A stretch of 64,000 bases of DNA from Harmothoe impar (GCA_947462335.1 OX381717.1:17165166-17229165), one strand, 5' to 3'. Positions 46,261-57,672 are shown, counted from the stretch's first letter. The notes: generated by a model not told the origin, from the letters alone. Numbers and translations: made by a program.

Positions 46261-46598
46261 AGGCAGTGAAGACTTTGATCTCGTGGCCGGGCTGTGTTTA
46301 GGCCGGGCACCGCCGTGGTCAGATTGACTGTTGGCGCTGTCTGAACTGCTCAGACGTCATGTACGATATTCCGTACTGCTGGAGGCCGCTGTATGTCCAC
46401 CGGAGTCACGTTTCCAATCCTTCCGGTCTACATACAGTAGGTCTGGATACTCGCGATAATAATCACGACCTTCCGGGGCCTGATAATTCCCATAGTAGGA
46501 ATTATCTAGTTCTTCCAATTAGAACCAGCGTGCCTCCTTTTCGGTCCGGGAGAGACAGCAGGAGATCTGGAGCGGTCTCGGCCAGACCTGCTCTTCCC

Positions 46599-47731
46599 TC
46601 AGATACCACCCCAAGCTTCCGGCTGTCGGAAACTACCGCCGCCTCTCCGGGAAGTACAGCTGGTGCATAGCACTGTGTACTCCTCGTTGTTCATGGCGAA
46701 CTTGTTACGTCCGTCCACTCTAGCTATCCAAGCCTTAAACTTCCCATCTGTGACTTCACAGAAGTAGGGAGTTGCCAGCCGGATCTTAGCCTTTTGTTCA
46801 TCTGTCAGTGATTTGTACTGATCACAGACAGCATCATGTAGCGCATTCACACGATTGCGGGCTACACTGATTCCCATGTTATGGCAATCCTTCATGTGGC
46901 GCATAAGCTCACCTCTACGGGGTTCAAGACACCCGTTACACAATTGTGATTCTCTACCTACTGTGATATCACAATGGTACACCACACAGTGGTGCATGTG
47001 ATTCTCACAGAGGTGTCTCAAGAACCGCGGCTTTGTTACGAAGATGGTTCTCTCAGTGCCTGTAGTGTTTACACAGAGTGCAAACGGGCACCAGTTCCTT
47101 TCCCGCTGATTATACCAGCGGGTACTTGCAAAAAGAAGCTTTTCTTTCTGCTCCCTACTATAGTAGGTTTCCGGCAACATCCGTAGTTGATCAAGCCACC
47201 GCTGGTAGAAAGCAGACGGAGGACTGTCCCGGGGTGTATTCCGGATCCAATCCTCATCGTCGCTCTGACCTTTGCAATTGGTCGAGGGCGGACATCCAAA
47301 GTTGGTCGGACCAATTGGACATTGTTCCCAGGAGTCGGGAATAAACACGCGGAACTTATTGTTCGCGTTCTGCCAGATTCTCCTCATCACGTCATTTGGC
47401 GGGATGGGATCTTCCGGGTCGTTTCCGGGTTCATCGGCATTAGCTGGAACCTCCCCCTCTTCCTCGTCCGAGTGGGCCGGACTGCGGAGAGGGCTGATAT
47501 GCGCTGGTTAATAACCAACGCAGCGGCAACCGCGGCAGCTGCCCCAGCTGCAGCGGTAACATCTGCCACAAGGGCCGGCACGGGAGCGGTAACGCCCGTG
47601 GGAGGTGCGGTAGGAATATTGGCTTCGTTGGTATCCATAGCCTCATCCGTGTTGTCTACAGCCCGGGTAACGACGGCCTGTCCCACGGAAGGTAATTCCG
47701 GTGTTCCTTCTGCTAGTACAGAATCGGGCAA
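46599..47731 (-). pseudogene. E2 ORF3, N-terminal and zinc-finger part
   Basis: Frames 47731-47387 (acidic, Ala/Pro-rich, ending in a basic T-R-K-R-G-R) and 47390-46599, separated by a one-base frameshift near 47390. The second matches E1 ORF3: S-D-D-E-D-W, then C101, C106, H126 and H131 (C-x4-C-x19-H-x4-H) and C151, C154, H165 and H170 (C-x2-C-x10-H-x4-H) in its numbering. The paired fingers are separated by a similar distance in E1. It ends at TGA 46599, after which an R-D-R-S-R-S-P segment follows in frame, as in E1. Confidence 0.78.
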
Positions 47732-47839
47732 GTTAGCGAGTCTTGCCTTCTCGTTCCGGCGAGACTGTCGCCCTCTCTCCTGGACAAACTCGTCTGACTG
47801 ATTACTATCAGCCGAGCTTGACTGGTTCGAGGCTCCCCT

Positions 47840-48436
47840 CTAGCCTTTACCGCCGCGCCCCCTAGGTGTGGCTTTCAGCGCTTTTATACGCACCCTCTCT
47901 TCCGCGCTGGAAGATCTGGTTCGTACTGTACGTACCGCCTCATCTATCAGACAGGATATAGCTATATCCCGTGTGACAGCGTGGGCATCCATGTAATCCT
48001 CTATGGTGGTTACATCCAGAGTATATGAAACTACTTGCTGGGCGGTGGCAGCAGCAATTTTGTACTCCTTCCGGGTTTTCGGCTCACGGAGCTTCCCGAT
48101 ACGGGCCCTGTACCTGTTGACACTAGTCAACAACATCCCGGCAACTCCACAATTCGGATCCAGGGATAGAATCGGGAGTGCCGGCATTAGCCGCTGCATA
48201 TCTGCTATATGCAGATCGAATACAGCTCTTCGTAAGCAGTAGCATACGAGTAATCCTTTTTGAAGTGCCTCCCAGTACACAAACCAGTCCGGGGGCAACT
48301 CATCCTGCTCTTCCACCAACAGGAAGAGCAGTATCGCCTGCCTTATGAGCGGGTCAATCCTGTGGGGAGCTCCCTCCGCCGTCAGACGGAACACGTCCTC
48401 GTGCAGGTCCACTTTACGTCCATCGTTGTTGGACAT
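47840..48436 (-). CDS. E2 extra ORF between integrase and ORF3
   Basis: This sense-strand frame is open from at least 48550 to TAG at 47840. The first in-frame ATG is at 48436, giving 198 codons, and any upstream start is non-ATG. The protein looks all-helical and soluble, with a hydrophobic stretch (I-L-L-F-L-L-V-E-E) but no signal peptide and no env features, and an Arg/Gly-rich end. After the TAG the same frame stays open for another 150 codons and runs into the N-terminal part of ORF3, so this may be the N-terminal domain of a longer ORF3 that E1 lacks. No family was recognised. Confidence 0.55.
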   Translation of the reverse strand: MSNNDGRKVDLHEDVFRLTAEGAPHRIDPLIRQAILLFLLVEEQDELPPDWFVYWEALQKGLLVCYCLRRAVFDLHIADMQRLMPALPILSLDPNCGVAGMLLTSVNRYRARIGKLREPKTRKEYKIAAATAQQVVSYTLDVTTIEDYMDAHAVTRDIAISCLIDEAVRTVRTRSSSAEERVRIKALKATPRGRGGKG

Positions 48437-48676
48437 GAACCCTGCTAGCTGGGCCGCGGCCGGGCGGGGTTTTTCAACATCCACCGGCAGCTCTCCATGG
48501 TACACAGTACCTGATTCTTGATACTCAGCTTCGCTGGTATCCGGTATCAAGAAAAGTGTTCCGATGGTATTTATAGGGGATCCACCTCCCCTTCAGTATA
48601 TGTGTCGTGTCCGAGCCCTCGCGTCTGCTCTGGACCTCCTCTCAACCCCAGCTGGCGATTCCTGCCGAGCCGCGCG

Positions 48677-48728
48677 CCTTATATAAGGTACGACACCGCG
48701 CATGCGCAACCCCGCGCGTCCCGTGACC
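48677..48728 (-). promoter_or_regulatory. Possible internal promoter in E2
   Basis: On the minus strand: GGTCACGGGAC, then the NRF1-like palindrome TGCGCATGCGC, then CCTTATATAAGG (TATA-like, 48677-48688), about 130-240 bp upstream of the extra ORF. A second TATA-like TATAAATA lies at 48569-48576. The location corresponds to the E1 internal promoter and shares GGTCACGGGA. Inference from motifs. Confidence 0.45.
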
Positions 48729-49009
48729 TAGTTCCTTGGAACCAGGTCACCCACGCGTCTAATTGTAAACAGGCACCCTCATTCCTCGTGTTAATCCTTA
48801 CGCTCTGTCAACTCGTCGAGAGTATCAATGAAATATATATGAATGGCATAATAAAGCACATTCACCGGTTTATCCGTCCATCACCCATGGGATCCTTGAA
48901 AGGAGGACTATCACGATCATTCCAACCGTACTTACTTCCACACATAACTGATTACAACATGAAAAATATTTAACAAGACTACAGGACACCACACTCGTTG
49001 TGTACCGGC

Positions 49010-50009
49010 TTAGGTTATACCGTCCCTAGCTAGAAACCGGGGACTGCGTCTTATGTTTTTAGGCATAACATTAGACCTGGTTCGAGGACACGCCTTTTCC
49101 AGAGTGGATTTAGCCTTAACCACACTCTTCCGGGTCCTTTTCCCTTCAGCCAGCGAGACTTTATTGTCCGCCTTCTTCCCCGATCTTTTTGGGGTGGCGG
49201 GTTTATGCACCATTAGTTTCCGGGAAGCCTCTTTCCGCGGCCTTCCGCGTTTCCGGGGAGGTTCCTTTACTTATTTCCGCTGTTCACTTTCCTCTATCAA
49301 AGTATCAACTTCCAACTCATACGAGTCCATGGACAAATCTCTCCCCTTCCATTCTCTTAGTCGAGCTACATTAGATTTATACATCTTTCCCTGTAATGAA
49401 CGTATCACTACAGTACTGTCACTCACTATGCGGGTAACCACAAAGGGCCCATCCCAATTACTAGCAAGTTTCAGAGTCGATAACGGCTCATGTAATCTCA
49501 CCACCTGATCACCAACTTTGAATCGTCGCAGCTTGAGGCCTAGATCATAGCCGGTTTTCTGCCAGGTGGCATTCTTCTGTTATTCAGTTCTCACCAATTC
49601 ATAAGCATATTTGAATTGATCTCTTAATGACTCCACAAACATAACATGGCAGGGGGTTTCCGGGTTCATTCCTACCACCCCAAATACCAGATCAGCGGGC
49701 ATTATTAAATCCTCCCCGAAAAAACTAACAGATTCGGGGAACAGGAGGTACTAGAATGGACAGTGCTATTATATGCATGACATACATAATCACACTGCTC
49801 ATGCCAGTCGTCCATTTATCATTTACCAGGGATTTTAACACCTGAATCAATGTACAATTGAATCTGTCAACCGTTCCATCACTTTGTGGCCGGTAGGAAT
49901 TTGTTCTTGTTTTACAAATCGCCAATCGGTGACACATTTCCTGCCAGAGATCAGATTCAAATTCCCGACCTTGGTCACTATGCATCATTAGGGAAGATGC
50001 AATACCCAA
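49010..50009 (-). pseudogene. pol: E2 integrase C-terminal half with AT-hook
   Basis: Several short frames (50009-49725, 49504-49271, 49213-49010) cover the rest of integrase. The first has S-D-Q-G-R-E-F-E-S and Y-R-P-Q-S-D-G; the second is a GPY/F-like module (W-D-G-P-F-V-V-T, T-V-V-I-R); the tail around 49210-49265 encodes an AT-hook core K-R-G-R-P-R-K and many Lys/Arg. The tail parallels E1, so AT-hooks are a lineage feature. At least three frame breaks are visible. Confidence 0.82.
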
Positions 50010-52147
50010 CCTTTAACAAAAGCTCTTGCACAGGTTGCGGCCTTGTGATCCGCTAATGGAAACACTCTCGTATACTTAGTATAATAATCCGTGACGACCA
50101 TCATACAAGTATTACCCTCAGGGGTAGTTTTAAACCCACTGATAATATCTATTGCGACTCGCGCAAATCTTACTCCAAACAACTCCTGGGACAAGGGCAT
50201 TTTACCCATCCCAGGCCCAGGTTTGTTTTTACAACAATCTGGGCAAGTAGCAATCCATCTTAATAGATCACTACTCATCCCTGGCCAGTAATATCTCCTT
50301 TTCAGACGTTCCAGTGAACGCTTCTTCCCGAAATGTCCACTGGTCAGGTGTCCATGGCAATAATACATAACATCCCTCCTCATTCCCGAGGGTATTACCA
50401 CTTGCCGGACTCTCCTACCTAATGAATTAATCTTCCACCGGTAGACGATTCCACTCTGGACCTCTAACTCTGCCCATTGAGCTATTAGCCTTCTCATTTC
50501 CCGGTTTTCCAGGGAAATCTCAGGCCGCGGGGGCCGTATCTTCCTAGGTAACAATACCAACAACCGGCTAAGGTTAGGATCCTTTTCCTGGAAATTCCGG
50601 ATGGTTCCCATGGACCACTCCAGAACCCAAGTTCCCTTGATCTCAAAGGGAATCCTTGATCCCGCTATGACAGCCTGGTGCTGGCCACAGTCATCACAGT
50701 TGGTGTTTTCACACTTCCTGATAGGACGTCGAGAAAGTGCATCAGCATTTATATGCTTTACGCCAGCTCTATGCTGGATCTGACTTTGCTCCAAACCGAA
50801 CTCGGAAAGGTTTGCTAGCCAACGTCCAATTATTCCTTCCGCATCTTTGAAATTCAATAACCATCTCAAAGAGGAATGATCCGTTCTCAGCGTAAAATCT
50901 GACCCCCAAAGGAAATGTTTGAACTTTTTAGTATAAACTATCACAGCCAATAATTCCCTTTTGGTGGTACAATAATTTCGCTGGGTCTTACTCATAGTAT
51001 TACTAGCAAAGGCAATGGGAACCTCCACTGCGGCTTGGACTTGACTGAGGGCTGCCCCAATGCTCTCATTACTAGCATCTGTATCCAATACGAAATGTCC
51101 ATCCGGGTTGGGATACCTTAACACCGGTGTCTCTACAAACAGCTTTTTTATTGCTAAGAAAGCTGCGTCCTGTTCCATCCCCCATGGGAACTCTTCCTTC
51201 CTATTTCCAGGAGTCCAGTGTGACAAACACTGGATCGGATAGGCTACCCGGGAATACCCCGGCAGGAAATCCCTATAATATGAGCGAAATCCTAGGAAGG
51301 ATCGCACATCTTTAGGACCCCTGGGCACTTCCCATTCAGTCACACTCCTGATCTTTTCCGGATCTGCCTTAACCCCCTCGGTGGAAATAATCCGTCCTAG
51401 GTAGTTAATATCTTTCTTAAACAGATTACATTTCTTCGGTTTCAATTTGAGACCGTTAGACATGATTCGGTTTAAGACTTCCTCCAGATTACTTAGACAG
51501 CCCGCAAAGGTCTTCCCAAACACGATTAGGTCATCTAAGTAAACCAGACATTTCCGCCATAATAAATCACTTAACAGCGTCTCCATCATGGCTTCAAAGG
51601 TGGCTGGCGCATTACATAACCCGAATGGCATCACCTTATATTCAAACAAACCAATATGGCTGGAAAACACAGTTTTCTCCATATCTTCAGGCTTCATGCC
51701 TACCTGCCAATACCCGGACTGCAAGTCCAGTGTACAAAACCACTCATTCCCTCCCAGGGAATCAATCTTCTCATCTATCCTGGGAAGAGGATAGGAGTTT
51801 TTCTTAGTAAACCCATTCAGTTTCTGGTAATCAATACAGAATCGTATACTACCATCCTTCTTGGTTACCATACACACAGGGGAGGACCAAGGACTCATGC
51901 TGGGAACAATAACATTATCCTTCAGCATTTTCGCTATCTCTTCCTCAGCTACAATCTTCTTTTTGAGGGGTAGCCTCCTATAAGGAATCTTAAAAGCGGG
52001 GTTATCCCCGGTCTTAATTTTGTGCAATACCTTATTAGTTCTCCCCAGGGGTTCACCCGGGGCCGCAAAACCTTGCCTGCATCTCTTCAGCATAGCCCTC
52101 AGGGCTTCCTGATCATTCTCATCCGTTATGGATGATCCCGTTAACAA
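49988..52147 (-). pseudogene. pol: E2 reverse transcriptase, RNase H and integrase N-terminal half
   Basis: A 719-codon frame. The PR-RT linker (D-Q-E-A-L-R-A-M-L, H-K-I-K-T-G-D) is followed by RT with KKDGSIRFCIDYQKLN, LDLQSGYWQV and YLDD, RNase H with TDAS and T-D-H-S-S-L-R-W, the integrase zinc finger with H-x3-H and C-P-D-C, and the start of the core (AIDIISGF). It is about 60-65 percent identical to E1 by inspection over RT. It ends at a frameshift at 49988, and the core resumes in the frame at 50009-49725. Confidence 0.93.
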
Positions 52148-53123
52148 CTTAGTAACTCCTCATGCAATTCCTCCTCCCCTCCTTCTTCTAACCTCAGGTC
52201 TTGGTGGCTACCGGTGACTGCCTCCGCAAGTATCACTTTCCCAACTTCAGTGCCTTTCTCAAGATATACTGTGGAGTTTCCGGGGTTGGAAATGGGTGTC
52301 ACTGTCCATCTGGAATTCCCTACTAGGGTATCCGCAGATTCCAATCCCTTCCGGGATAATACAGCCATATCCGGCTCGATTACCGCTAATCCTCTCTGGA
52401 TTAGCCTCCCTGAACTGACTAACACGTCACAGGTCATTCCCGGGGGAATCTTCACGGTCTGTGCCACACTAGCAACACTACTTATCACTCTCAACTTACA
52501 GAGTATGGTCATATCATACGGGTATTCAATTTTCAACTTCCCACTTTTCGGATTCAAAGTCGCACCGAAAAGCGCCGCAAAATCCAAACCAAGAATACCA
52601 TCATCTTCAATCTCAGCTATGGTCGGGGCCCAAACAAATTCTTTCCCGGCCACAGAGATTATCAGAAAAGTCCGTCCAAATGTCCTCATTCTGGTACCAT
52701 CGGCCGTACATGCGTTTACCCTCATTGTGAGGTTCTCACACATATTCGGCAATAAGCTAATGAATCTCCTGAGATCATGAAGTGGCTAGCTCCAGTATCC
52801 ATAAGAAACTCCCCAGTCTTTCCTTGTACAGAACAGGAAACGTACCACCTCTTCCCATCAGTTACTGAGGGATTCCTAGTAAACCGGTGAAGGTCACTAT
52901 CAGTGCCCAGGTCGAATCCACATCCTTTCAAGTGTTCCAGACAAGGATGACCCGGGGGAAGCCTGGTTCCTCCAACCTTAACCAACTCTTTGGTTATTGA
53001 CTCCTCTAAACTGGCACTAGGTTTCCCATACGCGCACCCCTGGGCGCCTGTTGCACCAGCCTCCCCAGCCTCATGGTTTCCGGGATGTACGGTCCCATCT
53101 CCTTTCTTGCTGGACGCATTCAC
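52141..53123 (-). pseudogene. E2 aspartic protease region, frameshifted
   Basis: Two overlapping frames (53123-52722 and 52752-52141) together cover the retropepsin region. The first has the catalytic motif L-M-D-T-G-A-S-H-F, and the second holds A-P-T-I-A-E-I and D-D-G-I-L-G-L-D-F. The break is near 52740. Retropepsins work as dimers to cut Gag-Pol. E1 has the same flanks but has lost the DTG segment, so E2 shows what is missing there. Confidence 0.82.
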
Positions 53124-53209
53124 TGCTAATGAATCTTCACCGCCAACGTCGGTGATAATCTGGCTTATTTCCTCAGGGGTTACCGTCCTGCCATCCTCGG
53201 TAACCCCCT

Positions 53210-53797
53210 CTAATTTCCCGAAACCTCACTTCTCAGAACAGGTTTCTCAGCTTTGCATTCAGACACAAAGTGCCCCTTTACTTGACACCTGTAACACTGG
53301 ACAGTGTTACGATCGACCCTCGGGCGGTGCCTGGTTTGATTTTCAAACACCTCGTTCATGCGTTTAATCATGGACTCCATTAAGGTATTTAACGAGTTTC
53401 CTGACGCATTTGTTTTATCCGGAGTGGTCTTCTCCGGGGTCTGGGTTTTCTGACTGGAATCAGTCTGTGGTTCCCGAGTGTCGGGTTTCCGGGGAGTTTC
53501 CGAATAACTTTTGTTACTAGGAGGCTTCCCGGAAGCTGGGGTAGAGCTAGATTTCTGACGTCCTTTGAATTTCAGGGCGTCTACTCTCTCCTCCCCTTCA
53601 GATTCTTCCCCGGAAGAATCGCTTCCATCTAAGGAATGTTCAATTCCAGAGACGCGCTGTCCCCTATAAGCAGGTATCATACCAGCCAATAGAATTTTCT
53701 TTTCGTAATGTTGATCAATCGCCATGAACAAATCCGCTAGGGAAGACCCAGCTTCCCAAGCTCGACTACGAACCTTAGCGTGATCCGGATCACTCAA
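53210..53797 (-). pseudogene. gag: E2 gag C-terminus with zinc knuckle
   Basis: This 195-codon frame continues Gag after a frameshift. It holds a Ser/Glu-rich linker and one CCHC knuckle, C-x2-C-x4-H-x4-C (CYRCQVKGHFVSEC), near the end. It matches the E1 Gag C-terminus in architecture (helical segment, low-complexity linker, knuckle). Confidence 0.8.
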
Positions 53798-53801
53798 CCC
53801 A

Positions 53802-55769
53802 CTAATGAACCTTACAAATAGGGATTCTAATTTCTATATAATATTCAGCATCCCTACTCCACTCTGGTCTAGCTTGCCGCAACAATCGCTGCAATTCCAG
53901 CCCATAAATCTTGGCAGATTCCTTGGGTTTCTGCGTTCTCCTCTGAAACAGAGTCCAGTGATCTACTGTCACTATTTTCCCAAATGTAAAACAAGCTAAT
54001 ACTTCCAGTTGGTCGTATGTAGCTTCCGGCCCATAAGTATCCCTCCATTCCTCAACCACTATCTTCCCAGGGCCATCACTCAACCATATCACAAAAGCTC
54101 CCAAGGATTCTTCCTTGTTCCAGCAATTGTACTTACAATCATCTAATAGTGATTGATATTCCTCCTTCCAGGGTCGTAAACCCCTGTAAGGCTTAGTGAC
54201 ACGTGCAGTTCTTTTAGCGGCATAATTAGAATGCACTAATTGACCCGACATGCGTCTACTCCAAGCCAGTAGGTCTGTACCGTCTTGACCTCGACTAGAG
54301 CAATCTAACCCCAAATTGCCTATGGCAGGGTCTCGATTATGTAATCGATGTTCCGCCGGGGTCATGGTGACCCTCCGGTTCAAAGGAACCTTTGTCTTGG
54401 GTATATCGTCAGAAGATTTATCTGATTCCGATTCTGTACCCTCATCAAAGCGGGGGCCTTGATAGCCGGACACTCCCTGAGTGTTTTTATGCACTGGATT
54501 AGACCTTCCCTTTGTTCCCTGTTGGGACCCCTTATTCAATCTACCCTTCGGCCTATTCTCAGAGTCTTTATTGACCCCTGAGTGTGTTTCAGTGGTCGGA
54601 GGTGGATATGAATAAGTTGCATCTGGGCAATATCTATAATTACCCTTGCTGTCATAATCCACCGGGTTCCCATATTGAGCCGGGTCATCTCCCGAAAAGG
54701 GATTCAATGAGCCATAACTATGATTCACCACTTCATCTCGAAATTTATTTTTATAATGTCGAGACACTTCCTCCTCTGGAGACATTTCCCTGTTAACTTG
54801 GCCAGTACTGGCATGATTAACTGGTTCCCGTTCAAGAGAGCGCCCGGTGACATTTACTCTCCTTGAATCATTCCCTCTGTTTTTATACACAGAGTCCTCC
54901 AAATTCCTCAATCCATTATCATTAATAAATGGATCAAACTGAGGTAATGCTTCCACCTTGCTACCAGTAAGAGTGTTGTCTAGAACAGTTTCTGGCATGA
55001 CCGCTGGGATCTGTTCCTTTTCAACTTCCTCCCCCTGCTGTTCTATTGCCTTCGACAATTCAACCCGCAGGAGAGTTTTCCTGGCTTCCAGGGAACGGAC
55101 AGCTTCCACTTCAGCTTTCCGCTTCCTTTCTCATTCTTCCGTTTCTTCCAGGATTTGCATCCTGGTAGCTTCGTTTTCCCTGACCAACTGATCTCTGCCC
55201 TTCTCGAGCTCTTTTGTCCCTTGTTTCAGGACATATCATTCTCTAGAGTATTGTTTCAACTCCTTCTCATACCTCTCCTTAAGAGACTCGGAGTGTTCAT
55301 TCTCCTTCCGGTTCTCAGCAATTTGTGCTTGAATCTTTTGAAATTCATGCGATTCCTGAGCTACCTTCTTTTTCATATACCGGTTGTCTTCTATCAACCG
55401 TTCCCTCTCCTCTATCAGAGCTCCCTTTGTTCTCTGATTCTCAGAGAGGATCTCATCCCTTTCTTTTACTAGGGATGACAATTCATCAGTCAATGCAGCA
55501 TATTGATCTTCCATTGACTGTTTGTCCAATCGGATATTCTCCCAGTAGAGGTCATCCTCTTCCCGAGCCAATCACTCGTCATATTCCTTCTGGAATCTGT
55601 CATCCCCTACATAGGGTTCTACCCAGGAAAGATCCTGCACTTTCCTCTTCTTTTGCTCTGGCTTCAAGCCTTCCACAGGGTCCACCCCTGCCACTTCCAG
55701 GCGAGTTGATTCAAACTCCCCCTCGCTCAGCTCTGTGCCTGAGCCCCCCAGGCTACCACCGGTAGCCAT
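53802..55769 (-). pseudogene. gag: E2 gag with three in-frame TGA codons
   Basis: One reading frame from ATG 55769 to TAG at 53802, about 655 codons, interrupted only by three TGA codons (near 55570, 55236 and 55133). The N-terminal third is charged and largely coiled coil (roughly 55530-55100). The Gag core follows near 54360-53810, with T-P-A-E-H-R-L-H-N-R-D-P-A-I-G and L-R-P-W-K-E-E-Y; aromatic residues and helix spacing resemble retrotransposon capsid domains. At about 53820 the frame is lost and the C-terminus continues at 53797 in another frame. At least the first TGA fits a CpG transition of CGA. E1 lacks the middle of this core. Confidence 0.8.
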
Positions 55770-55856
55770 TGTCCGTCCACCTAAGGACTTCCTGTTCAGT
55801 TTAACCCAAACATATTCCCGAACAATTACCTTGTTCTGCTACCTTCACTGCTACTG

Positions 55857-55868
55857 GTCACGGCACCA
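55857..55868 (-). promoter_or_regulatory. E2 primer binding site, tRNA-His type
   Basis: TGGTGCCGTGAC on the minus strand, one base after the 5' LTR. It is the same 12-mer as in E1 and matches the 3' end of animal tRNA-His including CCA. Confidence 0.8.
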
Positions 55869-55869
55869 G

Positions 55870-56343
55870 TGTGGTGGTTCGTGGTTATTCTAGATTAAGG
55901 AACAACGATCACGGCAGTTTCCAGGTGCGAGAATATCAGTCTTTATTCATAAGAACAACTCCAGTTCCTTCAATAGGGAACGATCAGTGTAGAACCAATT
56001 CACACAGGTAAATCAGGTTTCTCTATAGATAGAGGAAACGGTCAGTATAGTCTTAGTATACAACTCTGTTCGCACGGTTGGACATGTGAAGTCTATCGTC
56101 AGTCGGGCCTGCACTGACTGCCTTCCAGGTAAACACACGGGTCTTATATAACACCGGCTCTTAGGTCACGTGGCCAGGTGGGTGGGTCGGCAGCCGTCCT
56201 GAGAGCGGCACACGGTTACCTGGAGAGGACCTGCGCCCTCTCCCGGGAACTGTGTGCACTAGCTCCAGGTAGAGAAGCCGAGTAAACAGACGTTACCCGG
56301 AAATACCGTGTATGAGATTAATATGTAATATCATGCCCCTACA
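55870..56343 (-). repeat. E2 5' LTR
   Basis: 474 bp, TG...CA. On the minus strand it has a TTATATAAG TATA-like box and AATAAA about 200 bp beyond, consistent with U3-R-U5. Confidence 0.93.
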
Positions 56344-56461
56344 CTATCAACACCCCACATACAAGGTAAACCCAAAGTCTAGGAGAAAAGTTATGCTCAT
56401 AGATTTTTGAAAAGCAAATGAAATTTGTTTCATAGGGAAGTTTTTATGATATTGCTTACAG

Positions 56462-56587
56462 ATGATGATGAATGCAACTCGTCGGACCCGCCCTGTGACA
56501 TGAACGCACAATGCACCAACACACCTGGTTCCTTCACCTGCACATGTAATACCGGATATTCTGGAGATGGGGTGGACTCTTGTACAG
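56462..56587 (+). CDS. Exon 7: calcium-binding EGF domain, type A
   Basis: The exon is 126 nt with a GCTTACAG acceptor and a GTAAGT donor, phase 1 to 1. It opens D-D-D-E-C-N-S-S-D-P-P-C and has [10 protein letters not shown] and [10 protein letters not shown]. It lies about 115 bp after the right-hand target duplication of E2. The intron around it matches introns near 42100 and 42960, as expected if A-B exon pairs were duplicated as blocks. Confidence 0.88.
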
Positions 56588-57321
56588 GTAAGTATACGTA
56601 ACCAAAGATTACATTTAAGTTCCCCTGAATTTCATACTGAAAATTGAAGCTCACAGTGGTGTGGATACAATGAGCTAGAGAAATATATCTATCATAAAAA
56701 GATTCTCTATCATTTTTTTCTTAATCATTATAATGTGAATGGGATGTGCGCTTAGAATTTAGATCACCCTACTTTATGGGCCTTCAACAAAGTCACAAAA
56801 GAAATGGCTTGCTGTTAAAACTACAGTTTCTCATTTTTAAATCCAACACCCTGATGTGACATGGGCTTATTTTTCCATCTTTTAAATCATACTCAAATGT
56901 GTTCCAGTTACTAGTACAATATCATTTCTAAAGAATTGGGCATAACAAGAGTGCCTAAGCAAGAAAGCTGATCTATATACTGTGTCTTATCTTTGCTTCT
57001 AATCAAGGTTGAGACTCAAATAAAAGGTTGGAAATTACATTTATGAGGCCAAGGAATCCAGTCCAGCTATTTCAAAAAAGCTATGTGGCAGCCATTTTGA
57101 GTTTTTAATAGTATTATCAAGTATACCTAAACAGAAGGAACGAGGTTGGGTCCTGACAGTGCTGTCGGTATTCAATGAAGGAGCCTATAAGGCCTATAAG
57201 GCTCCTTCACTGTATTTCACGTACAGATTGATACACATCCCATAACTACTTTATACTTAGTCATGCGAGAAGAAATAGAAACATTTATTGTGACATAAAA
57301 TGTTAAGATGATTGTTTTTAG

Positions 57322-57447
57322 ATATTGATGAATGCACTATGCAGACAGACAACTGTGACACCAATGCCATGTGCACCAATACACCTGCTTCCTTCACCTG
57401 CACATGTAATTCCGGCTTTTCCGGAGATGGGGTGGAGTCTTGTACAG
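57322..57447 (+). CDS. Exon 8: calcium-binding EGF domain, type B
   Basis: The exon is 126 nt with a TTTTTAG acceptor and a GTAAGA donor, phase 1 to 1. It is the third type B copy, with [18 protein letters not shown] and GFSGDGVESC. It is the last intact EGF exon seen. The donor implies a further exon downstream, but only a broken relic follows at 57673, and then the CRE-rich array and a virus-like element. The gene either resumes beyond 64 kb or is truncated here. Confidence 0.86.
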
Positions 57448-57672
57448 GTAAGAATAAGTAACCAAAGATTACATTTATTAAGCTATATCCCCTGAATTTC
57501 ATACTGTTATAGTATTTAGAACATATAGCTTGACCCAATTTATATACGCAAAACCCATAATTTCAGGGAAAAGAATTTGCCCATATATGAAAATTGGTTT
57601 TATTCATGCTAATCTATCAAAACCCCACATACACGGTAAACCAAAAGTCTAGGAGAAAAGTTATGCTCATAG

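Larger units (their letters stand above)
43681..56343 (-). mobile_element. E2: full-length Ty3/gypsy LTR retrotransposon
   Basis: The element is 12.7 kb, transcribed right to left, inserted in the intron between the EGF exons at 43405 and 56462. The LTRs (43681-44154 and 55870-56343, 474 bp) differ at about twelve positions by eye, near 2.5 percent, so it is older than E1. The target duplication is CTAT (43677-43680 and 56344-56347). The uninterrupted site survives in a paralogous intron near 42090-42110 (GCTAATCTATCAACACC). Gag, protease, RT, RNase H, integrase, an extra ORF and ORF3 follow in order, all with stops or frameshifts. The LTR sequence is unrelated to E1 by eye, yet the proteins, primer site and ORF3 are homologous, so the two are different families of one lineage. 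Confidence 0.93.
22544..57447 (+). other. Multi-exon secreted EGF-repeat gene, 3' end not seen
   Basis: This is a plus-strand gene assembled from a signal-peptide exon and seven intact EGF exons. Exon 1 ends in phase 0 and the next exon begins in phase 0. Every later exon starts and ends in phase 1, so each adds one whole EGF domain without disturbing the frame. Two types alternate: type A begins D-D-D-E-C and type B begins D-I-D-E-C-T-M-Q. The last exon has a good donor, so more exons must follow or have been lost. Two large retrotransposons occupy introns and inflate the locus to about 35 kb. The product is probably an extracellular or membrane-anchored calcium-binding protein. A fibrillin, Notch or nidogen identity cannot be decided from EGF domains alone. 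The exon structure is seen; the function is inferred. Confidence 0.8.

Noticed and set aside
47187..47801. 204-aa plus-strand ORF
   Set aside because: Antisense shadow of E2 ORF3; the opposite strand has conserved zinc-finger spacing and the element's orientation.
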